A stretch of 64,000 bases of DNA from Hyaloraphidium curvatum (taxonomy: Eukaryota; Monoblepharomycota; Hyaloraphidiomycetes; Hyaloraphidiales; Hyaloraphidiaceae), in the NCBI GenBank assembly GCA_025558095.1, contig JAIVFI010000037.1, forward strand, positions 310,001 through 374,000, given 5' to 3'. Each line of letters opens with the position of its first letter. The stretch's first letter is position 1. The notes below the pieces were generated by a model. The model was not told the origin of the DNA and searched no databases. It saw only the letters and a list, made by a program, of their open reading frames with translations. Shown one piece after another: positions 1 to 9,880 of this stretch. A program made the position numbers and the translations under genes.

Positions 1-1830
1 TGTCTCCACCTCCAGGTCGTGGGTAGAGCACAGCAACTTTTGGACATCCCTCCGGTGCTTCTCCACCCGGATCAGGGACGGTCCGATGTGGCCAAAGGTC
101 ATGTCACACATCCTCCAAAAGTGCAGTTTGTCGTTGTCCTTGAGCCTCTGTGCATTGATCTCCCGGAGCTTGCCCTTCACAAGATTCTCCACAGTCTCCT
201 TGGGCCATGAGAAAGTGTCCTTCTCCCACATCTCCCTCCCATCTTCGCCGCCATAGTATACAAGTAGTTCCCTCAGGAAGGCAGCCCAGTTCCAGGACCC
301 CTTCAGTGCCTCGATCTTGAGCTCTTTGTAAAGTAGGTACAGCGCAGGATCCGCTGTTTTGATGCGCATGAGGAACTTGAGTGCCGACTCGTGGTCATGA
401 ACTGCAAGGGGGTACTGGCCAGTGATCGCATACAGACAGGCCAGGGAGGTAGACTTGGGCAGATGAGTGACGGCACGAAGAGCCATGCATGTCACTTTGT
501 CCCTGGTGCTTTCCCCGGCAAGGTACTCCTCCTTCGGCATCTCAACAATGAACGGGTTCCCATATTGGCCCACTGCCTTGACCTTTGTGTTGTAGAGCTT
601 GAGCTGGAGGTCAGGACTCATCCCAGGCTGCTCCCTGATGTCACGGAGCCAGAGCCCATAAGCAGCGTTCATTTTGGCCTCTCTGCCATGCACATGGTCC
701 TTGCTCCGGCCGGTTGAGGTCAGCTGATACCCCAGAAGCTTGAAGCTGTCAACCCTCTTCAGCTCCTGGTCCCTGTACATGACCTTTACACGGTGAGGTA
801 TCCTCCTGGCCATCCACTCTGTCTTGCTGACGTTGATCTCCAGCCCATTGGCACTGGCATATGCAGACAAAAGATCCAGCTGCATCTTGGCATCCTTCAC
901 CGTCTTCGAGATCAAAGTGGTGTCGTCTGCAAAGAACAGAGCCAGTGTCACAGCCAGCAAGCTGACCATCCTCTCCTGATCCTCTTCCTCCTCAGACACC
1001 ATGCCCAGATCCATCCCTTTTGCACCATTGGCCTCCATGAAAGCAGTGATGTTGTTGATGAACAAGATGAAGAACAGCGACGAGAGAGGGTCCCCCTGCT
1101 TCACTCCGGTCAGGAACTTGATGAAGTCTGACTTGGTCCCGTCTTCATCCCGGAGCCGTCCCCACACCCGCCCGAACGCCATCTCGAACATGTCAACAAC
1201 CAGTTTGGGTACTCCCATCTCCTCCGCCAGCTTCTGCCATAACCTGGGGCGCTCCACCGTGTCAAAAGCCTTTGTGAAATCTACAAACACCATGATCAGC
1301 TTCTCCTTGCGTATGCGTGCCTTGGCCAAGGAGAAGAGTGCCTCGGCAAGGAACACTGCATGAAGGGTCGATCTCCGTGCACGGAATCCAAACTGCGAGC
1401 CTTCCAGCAGCTTGTTGCACTCAGCCCAGGGAGCTAGCCGAGCGTTCCAGACCAGGGAGAAGACCTTCTCCAGCGTCCTCTCTATGCTGATGCCTCGGTA
1501 GTTGCCAGCCACGTTCTTGGGCCCCTTCTTGTGCAGCATCACCAGCAGTGTCTGGCCCCAGTCATCCATCTTGACGCCATTGAGCACGTCGTTGACGAGG
1601 TTGACAACAGCTTGCTTCAGTACTGCAGTCCCGTACTTGACGAACTCGAGCCGGATCCCATCCTCGTCCTTTGCCTTGCCGTTGGGGGCCTTCTTCAAGA
1701 CCCTCTCCAGCTCCTTGAGGGTGATGGGGCGCGTACTCGGCGCTGGCCACCATCTCCATGTGGCGTACCAGCTCCGCAAAGGGTACGGGGTTGCCCTTCC
1801 GCCTCGCATAAGTGTTGGTTCCCGATGGTG
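1..1830 (-). pseudogene. LINE reverse transcriptase, array copy 1 (partial)
   Basis: This is the minus-strand RT frame of the first array unit; its 3' end lies outside the window. The content equals copy 2 (1895-3820), including the FADDTTLI catalytic box region and the downstream thumb and C-terminal segments. The unit lacks the intact N-terminal RT leader seen in the element at 5124-7536. It is a non-LTR retrotransposon remnant, not a host gene. Confidence 0.75.
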
Positions 1831-1894
1831 ACATGCTCATAGACGTCAGACCACTTGGGCCAGAGACGTGGTACCTTCTCTTTAGTCCAGTGGT

Positions 1895-3820
1895 CTAACA
1901 ATAAGTCTTTCCAAGCAGTTGGTAGTGAAACAGAAAGTGTTGTTCGTCTCCAATGTGCTCAGGGTCATGCTTGCACGTTCTCTGCTGCACCTCAAGCCCT
2001 TGGTGCCTGCCTGTCTCCACCTCCAGGTCGTGGGTAGAGCACAGCAACTTTTGGACATCCCTCCGGTGCTTCTCCACCCGGATCAGGGACGGTCCGATGT
2101 GGCCAAAGGTCATGTCACACATCCTCCAAAAGTGCAGTTTGTCGTTGTCCTTGAGCCTCTGTGCATTGATCTCCCGGAGCTTGCCCTTCACAAGATTCTC
2201 CACAGTCTCCTTGGGCCATGAGAAAGTGTCCTTCTCCCACATCTCCCTCCCATCTTCGCCGCCATAGTATACAAGTAGTTCCCTCAGGAAGGCAGCCCAG
2301 TTCCAGGACCCCTTCAGTGCCTCGATCTTGAGCTCTTTGTAAAGTAGGTACAGCGCAGGATCCGCTGTTTTGATGCGCATGAGGAACTTGAGTGCCGACT
2401 CGTGGTCATGAACTGCAAGGGGGTACTGGCCAGTGATCGCATACAGACAGGCCAGGGAGGTAGACTTGGGCAGATGAGTGACGGCACGAAGAGCCATGCA
2501 TGTCACTTTGTCCCTGGTGCTTTCCCCGGCAAGGTACTCCTCCTTCGGCATCTCAACAATGAACGGGTTCCCATATTGGCCCACTGCCTTGACCTTTGTG
2601 TTGTAGAGCTTGAGCTGGAGGTCAGGACTCATCCCAGGCTGCTCCCTGATGTCACGGAGCCAGAGCCCATAAGCAGCGTTCATTTTGGCCTCTCTGCCAT
2701 GCACATGGTCCTTGCTCCGGCCGGTTGAGGTCAGCTGATACCCCAGAAGCTTGAAGCTGTCAACCCTCTTCAGCTCCTGGTCCCTGTACATGACCTTTAC
2801 ACGGTGAGGTATCCTCCTGGCCATCCACTCTGTCTTGCTGACGTTGATCTCCAGCCCATTGGCACTGGCATATGCAGACAAAAGATCCAGCTGCATCTTG
2901 GCATCCTTCACCGTCTTCGAGATCAAAGTGGTGTCGTCTGCAAAGAACAGAGCCAGTGTCACAGCCAGCAAGCTGACCATCCTCTCCTGATCCTCTTCCT
3001 CCTCAGACACCATGCCCAGATCCATCCCTTTTGCACCATTGGCCTCCATGAAAGCAGTGATGTTGTTGATGAACAAGATGAAGAACAGCGACGAGAGAGG
3101 GTCCCCCTGCTTCACTCCGGTCAGGAACTTGATGAAGTCTGACTTGGTCCCGTCTTCATCCCGGAGCCGTCCCCACACCCGCCCGAACGCCATCTCGAAC
3201 ATGTCAACAACCAGTTTGGGTACTCCCATCTCCTCCGCCAGCTTCTGCCATAACCTGGGGCGCTCCACCGTGTCAAAAGCCTTTGTGAAATCTACAAACA
3301 CCATGATCAGCTTCTCCTTGCGTATGCGTGCCTTGGCCAAGGAGAAGAGTGCCTCGGCAAGGAACACTGCATGAAGGGTCGATCTCCGTGCACGGAATCC
3401 AAACTGCGAGCCTTCCAGCAGCTTGTTGCACTCAGCCCAGGGAGCTAGCCGAGCGTTCCAGACCAGGGAGAAGACCTTCTCCAGCGTCCTCTCTATGCTG
3501 ATGCCTCGGTAGTTGCCAGCCACGTTCTTGGGCCCCTTCTTGTGCAGCATCACCAGCAGTGTCTGGCCCCAGTCATCCATCTTGACGCCATTGAGCACGT
3601 CGTTGACGAGGTTGACAACAGCTTGCTTCAGTACTGCAGTCCCGTACTTGACGAACTCGAGCCGGATCCCATCCTCGTCCTTTGCCTTGCCGTTGGGGGC
3701 CTTCTTCAAGACCCTCTCCAGCTCCTTGAGGGTGATGGGGCGCGTACTCGGCGCTGGCCACCATCTCCATGTGGCGTACCAGCTCCGCAAAGGGTACGGG
3801 GTTGCCCTTCCGCCTCGCAT
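1895..3820 (-). CDS. LINE reverse transcriptase ORF, array copy 2 (rearranged)
   Basis: This 641-codon minus-strand frame encodes a non-LTR retrotransposon reverse transcriptase. Visible RT blocks in order are the KAFDTV region (block A), GVKQGDPLSSLFF (block B') and FADDTTLI (block C, the catalytic aspartates), followed by thumb and a C-terminal region. The first 30 or so residues are out of frame relative to the element at 5124-7536. A segment of about 90 bp between the PVPFAELVRHMEM and RPITLKELE regions is deleted, so the true N terminus is lost. The C terminus is chimeric, ending in QLLGKTYC because the frame reads into the neighbouring unit. It still holds all RT core blocks, but without endonuclease and native ends it is unlikely to be an autonomous element. 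Confidence 0.8.
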   Translation of the reverse strand: MRGGRATPYPLRSWYATWRWWPAPSTRPITLKELERVLKKAPNGKAKDEDGIRLEFVKYGTAVLKQAVVNLVNDVLNGVKMDDWGQTLLVMLHKKGPKNVAGNYRGISIERTLEKVFSLVWNARLAPWAECNKLLEGSQFGFRARRSTLHAVFLAEALFSLAKARIRKEKLIMVFVDFTKAFDTVERPRLWQKLAEEMGVPKLVVDMFEMAFGRVWGRLRDEDGTKSDFIKFLTGVKQGDPLSSLFFILFINNITAFMEANGAKGMDLGMVSEEEEDQERMVSLLAVTLALFFADDTTLISKTVKDAKMQLDLLSAYASANGLEINVSKTEWMARRIPHRVKVMYRDQELKRVDSFKLLGYQLTSTGRSKDHVHGREAKMNAAYGLWLRDIREQPGMSPDLQLKLYNTKVKAVGQYGNPFIVEMPKEEYLAGESTRDKVTCMALRAVTHLPKSTSLACLYAITGQYPLAVHDHESALKFLMRIKTADPALYLLYKELKIEALKGSWNWAAFLRELLVYYGGEDGREMWEKDTFSWPKETVENLVKGKLREINAQRLKDNDKLHFWRMCDMTFGHIGPSLIRVEKHRRDVQKLLCSTHDLEVETGRHQGLEVQQRTCKHDPEHIGDEQHFLFHYQLLGKTYC

Positions 3821-3905
3821 AAGTGTTGGTTCCCGATGGTGACATGCTCATAGACGTCAGACCACTTGGGCCAGAGACGTGGTACCTTCTCTTTAGTCCA
3901 GTGGT

Positions 3906-5048
3906 CTAACAATAAGTCTTTCCAAGCAGTTGGTAGTGAAACAGAAAGTGTTGTTCGTCTCCAATGTGCTCAGGGTCATGCTTGCACGTTCTCTGCTGCA
4001 CCTCAAGCCCTTGGTGCCTGCCTGTCTCCACCTCCAGGTCGTGGGTAGAGCACAGCAACTTTTGGACATCCCTCCGGTGCTTCTCCACCCGGATCAGGGA
4101 CGGTCCGATGTGGCCAAAGGTCATGTCACACATCCTCCAAAAGTGCAGTTTGTCGTTGTCCTTGAGCCTCTGTGCATTGATCTCCCGGAGCTTGCCCTTC
4201 ACAAGATTCTCCACAGTCTCCTTGGGCCATGAGAAAGTGTCCTTCTCCCACATCTCCCTCCCATCTTCGCCACCATAGTATACAAGTAGTTCCCTCAGGA
4301 AGGCAGCCCAGTTCCAGGACCCCTTCAGTGCCTCGATCTTGAGCTCTTTGTAAAGTAGGTACAGCGCAGGATCCGCTGTTTTGATGCGCATGAGGAACTT
4401 GAGTGCCGACTCGTGGTCATGAACTGCAAGGGGGTACTGGCCAGTGATCGCATACAGACAGGCCAGGGAGGTAGACTTGGGCAGATGAGTGACGGCACGA
4501 AGAGCCATGCATGTCACTTTGTCCCTGGTGCTTTCCCCGGCAAGGTACTCCTCCTTCGGCATCTCAACAATGAACGGGTTCCCATATTGGCCCACTGCCT
4601 TGACCTTTGTGTTGTAGAGCTTGAGCTGGAGGTCAGGACTCATCCCAGGCTGCTCCCTGATGTCACGGAGCCAGAGCCCATAAGCAGCGTTCATTTTGGC
4701 CTCTCTGCCATGCACATGGTCCTTGCTCCGGCCGGTTGAGGTCAGCTGATACCCCAGAAGCTTGAAGCTGTCAACCCTCTTCAGCTCCTGGTCCCTGTAC
4801 ATGAGCTTTACACGGTGAGGTATCCTCCTGGCCATCCACTCTGTCTTGCTGACGTTGATCTCCAGCCCATTGGCACTGGCATATGCAGACAGAAGATCCA
4901 GCTGCATCTTGGCATCCTTCACCGTCTTCAAGATCAAAGTGGTGTCGTCTGCAAAGAACAGAGCCAGTGTCACAGCCAGCAAGCTGACCATCCTCTCCTG
5001 ATCCTCTTCCTCCTCAGACACCATGCCCAGATCCATCCCTTTTGCACC
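3906..5048 (-). pseudogene. LINE reverse transcriptase, array copy 3 (5'-truncated)
   Basis: This frame covers the RT palm from just upstream of FADDTTLI to the chimeric C terminus. It breaks off at 5048, where the (TTCTA)n tail of the next LINE begins. Everything N-terminal of that point, including RT blocks A and B, is missing. It carries a Ser-to-Leu change after the catalytic box (TTLILK against TTLISK) relative to copy 2. Confidence 0.75.
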
Positions 5049-5067
5049 TTAGAATAGAATAGAATAG
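5049..5067 (-). repeat. LINE 3' tail, (ATTCT)n pentamer repeat
   Basis: On the minus strand the LINE ends in about three and a half repeats of a five-base motif (CTATT) instead of poly(A). The same 3' end and tail occur in the opposite orientation at 14687-14699, next to the same GTCACCAATA sequence. That marks it as the terminal repeat of this LINE family, not a chance microsatellite. Confidence 0.75.
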
Positions 5068-5123
5068 TATTGGTGACCCGGACCTGCCCCTGGCTTGGCC
5101 GCTGTTACACCATGAGTTTGCTG

Positions 5124-7536
5124 CTAATTGCAAAGTTCATCGTCGTCGTGTGTCTTTTTCATTTTCCCAGTTTTCCTGTCCTTCATGGACTTTGAGATGA
5201 AGCTGGCAATGGAGTTGAGGGCCTTCTCCTTCTGCCGCCTCGCTTTGATCGTGGGCTCGAACTCCTTGATGCTAAGAGCCCAGAGCCAGGTCTCCATGTT
5301 CCACTCGCGGCCTAGTGCTTCCAATCTAGTCTGCAGCTTCTTGCGCCGCTCCGCATTTGCTGAACAGTGAAACAGAAAGTGTTGTTCGTCTCCAATGTGC
5401 TCAGGGTCATGCTTGCACGTTCTCTGCTGCACCTCAAGTCCTTGGTGCCTGCCTGTCTCCACCTCCAGGTCGTGGGTAGAGCACAGCAACTTTTGGACAT
5501 CCCTCCGGTGCTTCTCCACCCGGATCAAGGATGGTCCGATGTGGCCAAAGGTCATGTCACACATCCTCCAAAAGTGCAGTTTGTCGTTGTCCTTGGGCCT
5601 CTGGGCATTGATCTCCCTGAACTTGCCCTTCACAAGATTCTCCACAGTCTCCTTGGGCCATGAGACAGTGTCCTTCTCCCACATCTCCTTCCCATCTTCG
5701 CCACCATAGTATACAAGTAGTTCCCTCAGGAAGGCAGCCCAGTTCCAGGACCCCTTCAGTGCCTCGATCTTGAGCTCTTTGTAAAGTAGGTACAGCGCAG
5801 GATCCGCTGTTTTGATGCGCATGAGGAACTTGAGTGCCGACTCGTGGTCATGAACTGCAAGGGGGTACTGGCCAGTGATCGCATACAGACAGGCCAGGGA
5901 GGTAGACTTGGGCAGATGAGTGACGGCACGAAGAGCCATGCATGTCACTTTGTCCCTGGTGCTTTCCCCGGCAAGGTACTCCTCCTTCGGCATCTCAACA
6001 ATGAACGGGTTCCCATATTGGCCCACTGCCTTGACCTTTGTGTTGTAGAGCTTGAGCTGGAGGTCAGGACTCATCCCAGGCTGCTCCCTGAAGTCGCGGA
6101 GCCAGAGCCCATAAGCAGCGTTCATCTTGGCCTCTCTGCCATGCACATGGTCCTTGCTCCGGCCGGTTGAGGTCAGCTGATACCCCAGAAGCTTGAAGCT
6201 GTCAACCCTCTTCAGCTCCTGGTCCCTGTACATGAGCTTTACACGGTGAGGTATCCTCCTGGCCATCCACTCTGTCTTGCTGACGTTGATCTCCAGCCCA
6301 TTGGCACTGGCGTATGCAGACAGAAGATCCAGCTGCATCTTGGCATCCTTCACCGTCTTCGAGATCAAAGTGGTGTCGTCTGCAAAGAACAGAGCTAGCA
6401 AGCTGACCATCCTCTCCTGATCCTCTTCCTCCTCAGACACCATGCCCAGATCCATCCCTTTTGCACCATTGGCCTCCATGAAAGCAGTGATGTCGTTGAT
6501 GAACAAGATGAAGAACAGCGACGAGAGAGGGTCCCCCTGCTTCACTCCGGTCAGGAACTTGATGAAGTCTGACTTGGTCCCGTCTTCATCCCGGAGCCGT
6601 CCCCACACGCGCCCGAACGCCATCTCGAACATGTCAACAACCTGTTTGGGTACACCCATCTCCTCCAGTTTCTGCCATAACCTGGGGTGTTCCACCGTGT
6701 CAAAAGCCTTTGTGAAATCTACAAAGACCAGGATCAGCTTCTCCTTGCGTGCCTTGGCCAGGGAGAAGAGTGCCTCGGCAAGGAACACTGCATGAAGGGT
6801 CGATCTCCGTGCACGGAATCCAAACTGCGAGCCTTCCAGCAGCTTGTTGCACTCAGCCCAGGGAGCTAGCCGAGCGTTCCAGACCAGGGAGAAGACCTTC
6901 TCCAGTGTCCTCTCTATGCTGATGCCTCGGTAGTTGCCAGCCACGTTCTTGGGCCCCTTCTTGTGCAGCATCACCAGCAGTGTCTGGCCCCAGTCATCCA
7001 TCTTGACGCCATTGAGCACGTCGTTGACGAGGTTGACAACAGCTTGCTTCAGTACTGCAGTCCCGTACTTGACGAACTCGAGCCGGATCCCATCCTCGTC
7101 CTTTGCCTTGCCGTTGGGGGCCTTCTTCAAGACCCTCTCCAGCTCCTTGAGGGTGATGGGGCGCAGCAGGTCTCCAGAAGGCGTGATCGTGGCCTTGGGA
7201 AGTGGTGGAAACGTGAGCCTTGGATCCTCCTCGATCTTGGTCACGTATTCGGCGCTGGCGACCATCTCCATGTGGCGCACCAGCTCTGCAAAGGGCACGG
7301 GGTTGCCCTTGCGCCTTGCGTGAGCCTTTCCAAGCAGCTGGTAGTACCCCTTAGGCTCTCGCCTGAAGAGTCGCTCTAGCAGCTTGGAGTTCTCTCGCTC
7401 AGCAACCCTCCGCATCCTCTTCTCCAACTTCTTCCGCTCCTTCTCCAGCTCCCGCGTCTTCCCCTGGTACTCCTTCTTCCACTCGTCCTTCTCCATGAGG
7501 GATCGCAGCTCAAGAAGGCGTGACAGCTTCCGATCG
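5124..7536 (-). CDS. LINE reverse transcriptase ORF, best-preserved copy
   Basis: The minus-strand frame runs from its first Met at 7496 to the stop at 5124 (790 codons). It stays open upstream to the copia LTR at 7537, so the true protein began further 5'. In order it has a charged coiled-coil-like leader, the RT palm with KAFDTV, GVKQGDPLSSLFFILF and FADDTTLI, then a thumb, then a C-terminal region with a Cys/His cluster (CKHDPEHIGDEQHFLFHC). A Lys-rich tail ends in DDDELCN. The frame is uninterrupted. It lacks an endonuclease domain here; a matching endonuclease fragment lies on the same strand at 14173-14512, across the inserted copia element. Confidence 0.88.
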
Positions 7537-7752
7537 TGTTGCTGGCGATGGATGGATGTGTTTGGAGCCGTTGGATCGAGTTGGAGTTGGCCTTGGAGTT
7601 GGATGTTGGACTTGGATGGATGGGTGGATCTTGGCTAGACAATAACCTAGGAGGGCGGCTCTAAGAAAAGGGAGAATAACACAACAAACACCAGGAACGC
7701 CACCTGCTTCATCCGCACCTGTCTCTGGGCGCCTGTGACCAGGGGTCTTTGA
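7537..7752 (+). repeat. 5' LTR of copia element
   Basis: This 216-bp repeat begins TGTTGCTGGC and ends GGTCTTTGA, matching 13957-14172 along its whole length. It opens with TG but does not close with the usual CA. Its first half carries GGATGGATG and TTGGA reiterations. Confidence 0.88.
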
Positions 7753-7770
7753 GATTAAGAGTCTCACCTG
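7753..7770 (+). other. Primer-binding site complementary to tRNA-Lys(CUU) anticodon arm
   Basis: Directly after the LTR the strand reads GATTAAGAGTCTCACC. Its reverse complement, with the last LTR bases, is TGAGACTCTTAATCTCA: a perfect five-base stem closing a seven-base loop with anticodon CTT, which matches the anticodon arm of eukaryotic tRNA-Lys(CUU). Priming from a tRNA 5' half cut in the anticodon loop is known for Drosophila copia (initiator tRNA). The tRNA assignment comes from remembered tRNA sequence and was not searched. Confidence 0.6.
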
Positions 7771-7814
7771 CTCTGACACGTACCTGCTACCCCTGGAAGC
7801 CCGCCCGCGACAGG

Positions 7815-9029
7815 ATGACAGCCAATGATGCCGACAAGCCCATCCTGCTCAACACCGGTGATAACATGGTCCAGTGGGACCGCAAGGCCCCCATCTACCT
7901 CAACAAGCTCGGGGTGTACGAGTACGTCGTCAACAACGTCCTCAGCCTCGACTGGCAGCTCGAGCAGGCTCGCAAGCGGGCCGCTGAGCGCGGCAACGCT
8001 CCAGGGCTGACCGACCGGCAGAGGGATGCCATCCTTATCGAGGAAGAGAAGGCCGCGCACGCGACCCTCACGGAACACAAGTTCAGGACGACGGCCGAAA
8101 AGGCCTACGGCGAGCTCATGTTGATGCTCGACGACGTCCTCCAGGAAGCATTCGACGAGCCCAAGACGGCCTACGACCTCTGGATCGCGATTCACAAGAA
8201 GTTCAAGGTTGGAAAGGCGCGCCTGGTACACGCGTCCCAGGTCCGCGTAAACAAGTGGCAGTGGGACGCTTCAAAGACTGTGGACCAGAACTTCAACGAG
8301 CTGCTCAGCATCAAGTCAGAGAGGGCTGCGCACAAGAAACCGCTCTCAGACTACGACGTGGCCCTGATGGTGACATTCACCGAAGGTTTTCCGTTCGCGG
8401 AGCTCCAAGGATTCTGGGGCCGAATCATTGACGAGGACGGACACTTCGACCAAGATGGCAAGAGCGAGAGTATAACGTTCTCGTTCAATGGCATGCGGGA
8501 TGCGGCTAACACGGCCCAAGGAAACAAGAAACCGGATGCACCTGTCAAGATGACAGTCCCGGCGACGCTCCCGCCCCCTGCTGGATTTGGACCCGGTTTC
8601 GCTGCCTATCAGCCGCACCAACAAGTTCCCCGTGGTGGTGGCAACCCCAGTCGGCCTCCGCAGCGCCCCTGGTACGAGCACGGTCGCTACGCTCCGTACC
8701 CCAGCTACAGGCCGAGCGGCATGGCTCCTATCCAAGGCCAGGGCCATGATCCTCGGATGCGCGGCCGCGGGTTGGCACGTGGCGGAGGCCGCGGCTACTA
8801 CCCCGCACCGAGGCCGATGGGCGGCCCAAGCTACCGCCCGGCTGGCGCTGCCGTTTGGAGGCCGGCTCCGGTGACCAGTGAGATCACCTGCCGCGAATGC
8901 GGCAAGCCGGGACACGTGGCATCGGCGTGCCCCGACAAGAAGTGCCACAATTGCAACGGCAAGGGGCACGTACAGCGCGAGTGCCCGTCACCGCCCCAGC
9001 AGCCGTACGCCATGCTGGCAGATGCCTAG
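7815..9029 (+). CDS. Copia gag polyprotein with two CCHC zinc knuckles
   Basis: This 404-codon frame starts at the first ATG after the PBS. The N-terminal part, with a WDRKAPIYLNKLGVYEYV segment, looks like the copia gag capsid region. The middle is Gly/Pro/Arg-rich (residues about 260-350) and basic. The C terminus carries two nucleocapsid-type knuckles, CRECGKPGHVASAC and CHNCNGKGHVQREC, both matching CX2CX4HX4C, for RNA binding and packaging. The frame ends 850 bp before pol, so gag and pol are not simply fused or joined by a frameshift at the stop. The frame also opens upstream from a non-ATG codon, but I take 7815 as the start. Confidence 0.85.
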   Translation: MTANDADKPILLNTGDNMVQWDRKAPIYLNKLGVYEYVVNNVLSLDWQLEQARKRAAERGNAPGLTDRQRDAILIEEEKAAHATLTEHKFRTTAEKAYGELMLMLDDVLQEAFDEPKTAYDLWIAIHKKFKVGKARLVHASQVRVNKWQWDASKTVDQNFNELLSIKSERAAHKKPLSDYDVALMVTFTEGFPFAELQGFWGRIIDEDGHFDQDGKSESITFSFNGMRDAANTAQGNKKPDAPVKMTVPATLPPPAGFGPGFAAYQPHQQVPRGGGNPSRPPQRPWYEHGRYAPYPSYRPSGMAPIQGQGHDPRMRGRGLARGGGRGYYPAPRPMGGPSYRPAGAAVWRPAPVTSEITCRECGKPGHVASACPDKKCHNCNGKGHVQRECPSPPQQPYAMLADA

Positions 9030-9880
9030 ATGGAACACAGCGAGGGTGAGAATCGGGGGGGGATCCTGGGCCGAGGTGCCCGCGCCGCGAAGGGGCCGCG
9101 GTGCTCGGCGCTTGGTTGAAAAGGAGGGCCGCGGGCTCCGCGTCGCGAAGGGCCGAGGGCCAGACGCTTGAAGAAGAGGGCCGCGGGCTCTGCGTCACGA
9201 AGGGCCGAGGGCCAGACGCTTGAAGAAGAGGGCCGCGGGCCCCGCGTCGCGAAGGGCCGAGGGCCAGACGCTTGAAGAAGAGCGCCGCGAAGGGGCCGCG
9301 GGCCCGGCGTGTGGAGTGTGGGCCGCGGGCCCGGCGTCGCGAAGGGGCCCGTGTGCCCGGTGCCTGAGGCCGCGGTTGCCTGCCAGGAGGGGCCGCGGGC
9401 CCAGCGCTAGGTGTGGAGTTTGAGTGCGAGAAGTGACGGGACGCTGGGCACATCACCAGCCGCCGACGCGGGGGACCAGCGTCGGTGGCTGGTCGCGCAC
9501 GAAACCTCGCACCCTCGTCCCATTTGATGCTGATCATCTTTCTCATCTTTCTCCTCCTTTCTCCTCTCGCCCATACTTGGTGCCATGCCTGCTCTTCCCT
9601 CCGATGCCGTTTCTTTTTGTTCATCCGGTAAGATGGCAGTGCCGCGAACGAAGGTAACTCACCCGCCCCGCACCCCGATCGCTCTTCATCGCAGCATTGC
9701 CTGACAGCCTTTGGCTTCCTGGGATACGGCTCGATGCATGGTGACAGTGAGGGAGCCGATTTTGGCTATGTCGGCTACGACCAAGAGTCCGGCGGCGGAG
9801 TGACTTACGGCGACGCCTTCGGAGCGACCTACGGCGACGGCTTCGACAACTGACTACGTAGCGGCGGGGAGGCCGCTGCG
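9030..9880 (+). other. Gag-pol spacer with 52-bp GC-rich tandem repeats
   Basis: This 851-bp stretch between gag and pol includes three 52-bp units at 9126-9281, each GGGCCGCGGGC... ending in CTTGAAGAAGA. Degenerate GGGGCCGCGGGCC pieces continue to about 9415. Further on, GT at 9653 and AG at 9704 would make a plausible 52-nt intron. A short in-frame Gly/Tyr/Asp-rich peptide frame ends in TGA at about 9851. I found no convincing protein domain. The spacer raises the question of how pol is expressed: splicing or internal initiation are possible. Confidence 0.7.

Larger units (their letters stand above)
1..5048. repeat. Tandem array of 2,011-bp LINE-derived units
   Basis: Positions 1-2011 recur at 2012-4022 with a constant offset of 2,011 bp, and a third, partial copy runs 4023-5048. 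Copies 1 and 2 look identical wherever I compared them. Copy 3 differs at a few sites and there shares bases with the LINE at 5124-7536, for example near 4270, 4804 and 4890. Each unit joins the 3' end of the RT reading frame head-to-tail to a 5' part of the same frame. The junction, seen at 1918-1930 and 3929-3941, fuses the RT C-terminal region to the QLLGK segment of the next unit, and about 100 bp of extra sequence sits beside it. This is either a recent local tandem duplication or an assembly artefact; the window edge hides the left end. Confidence 0.9.

Noticed and set aside
9653-9704. Small intron in the copia spacer as proof of a spliced gag-pol
   Set aside because: GT-AG ends exist, but no reading frame links gag to pol through it; kept only as a possibility.
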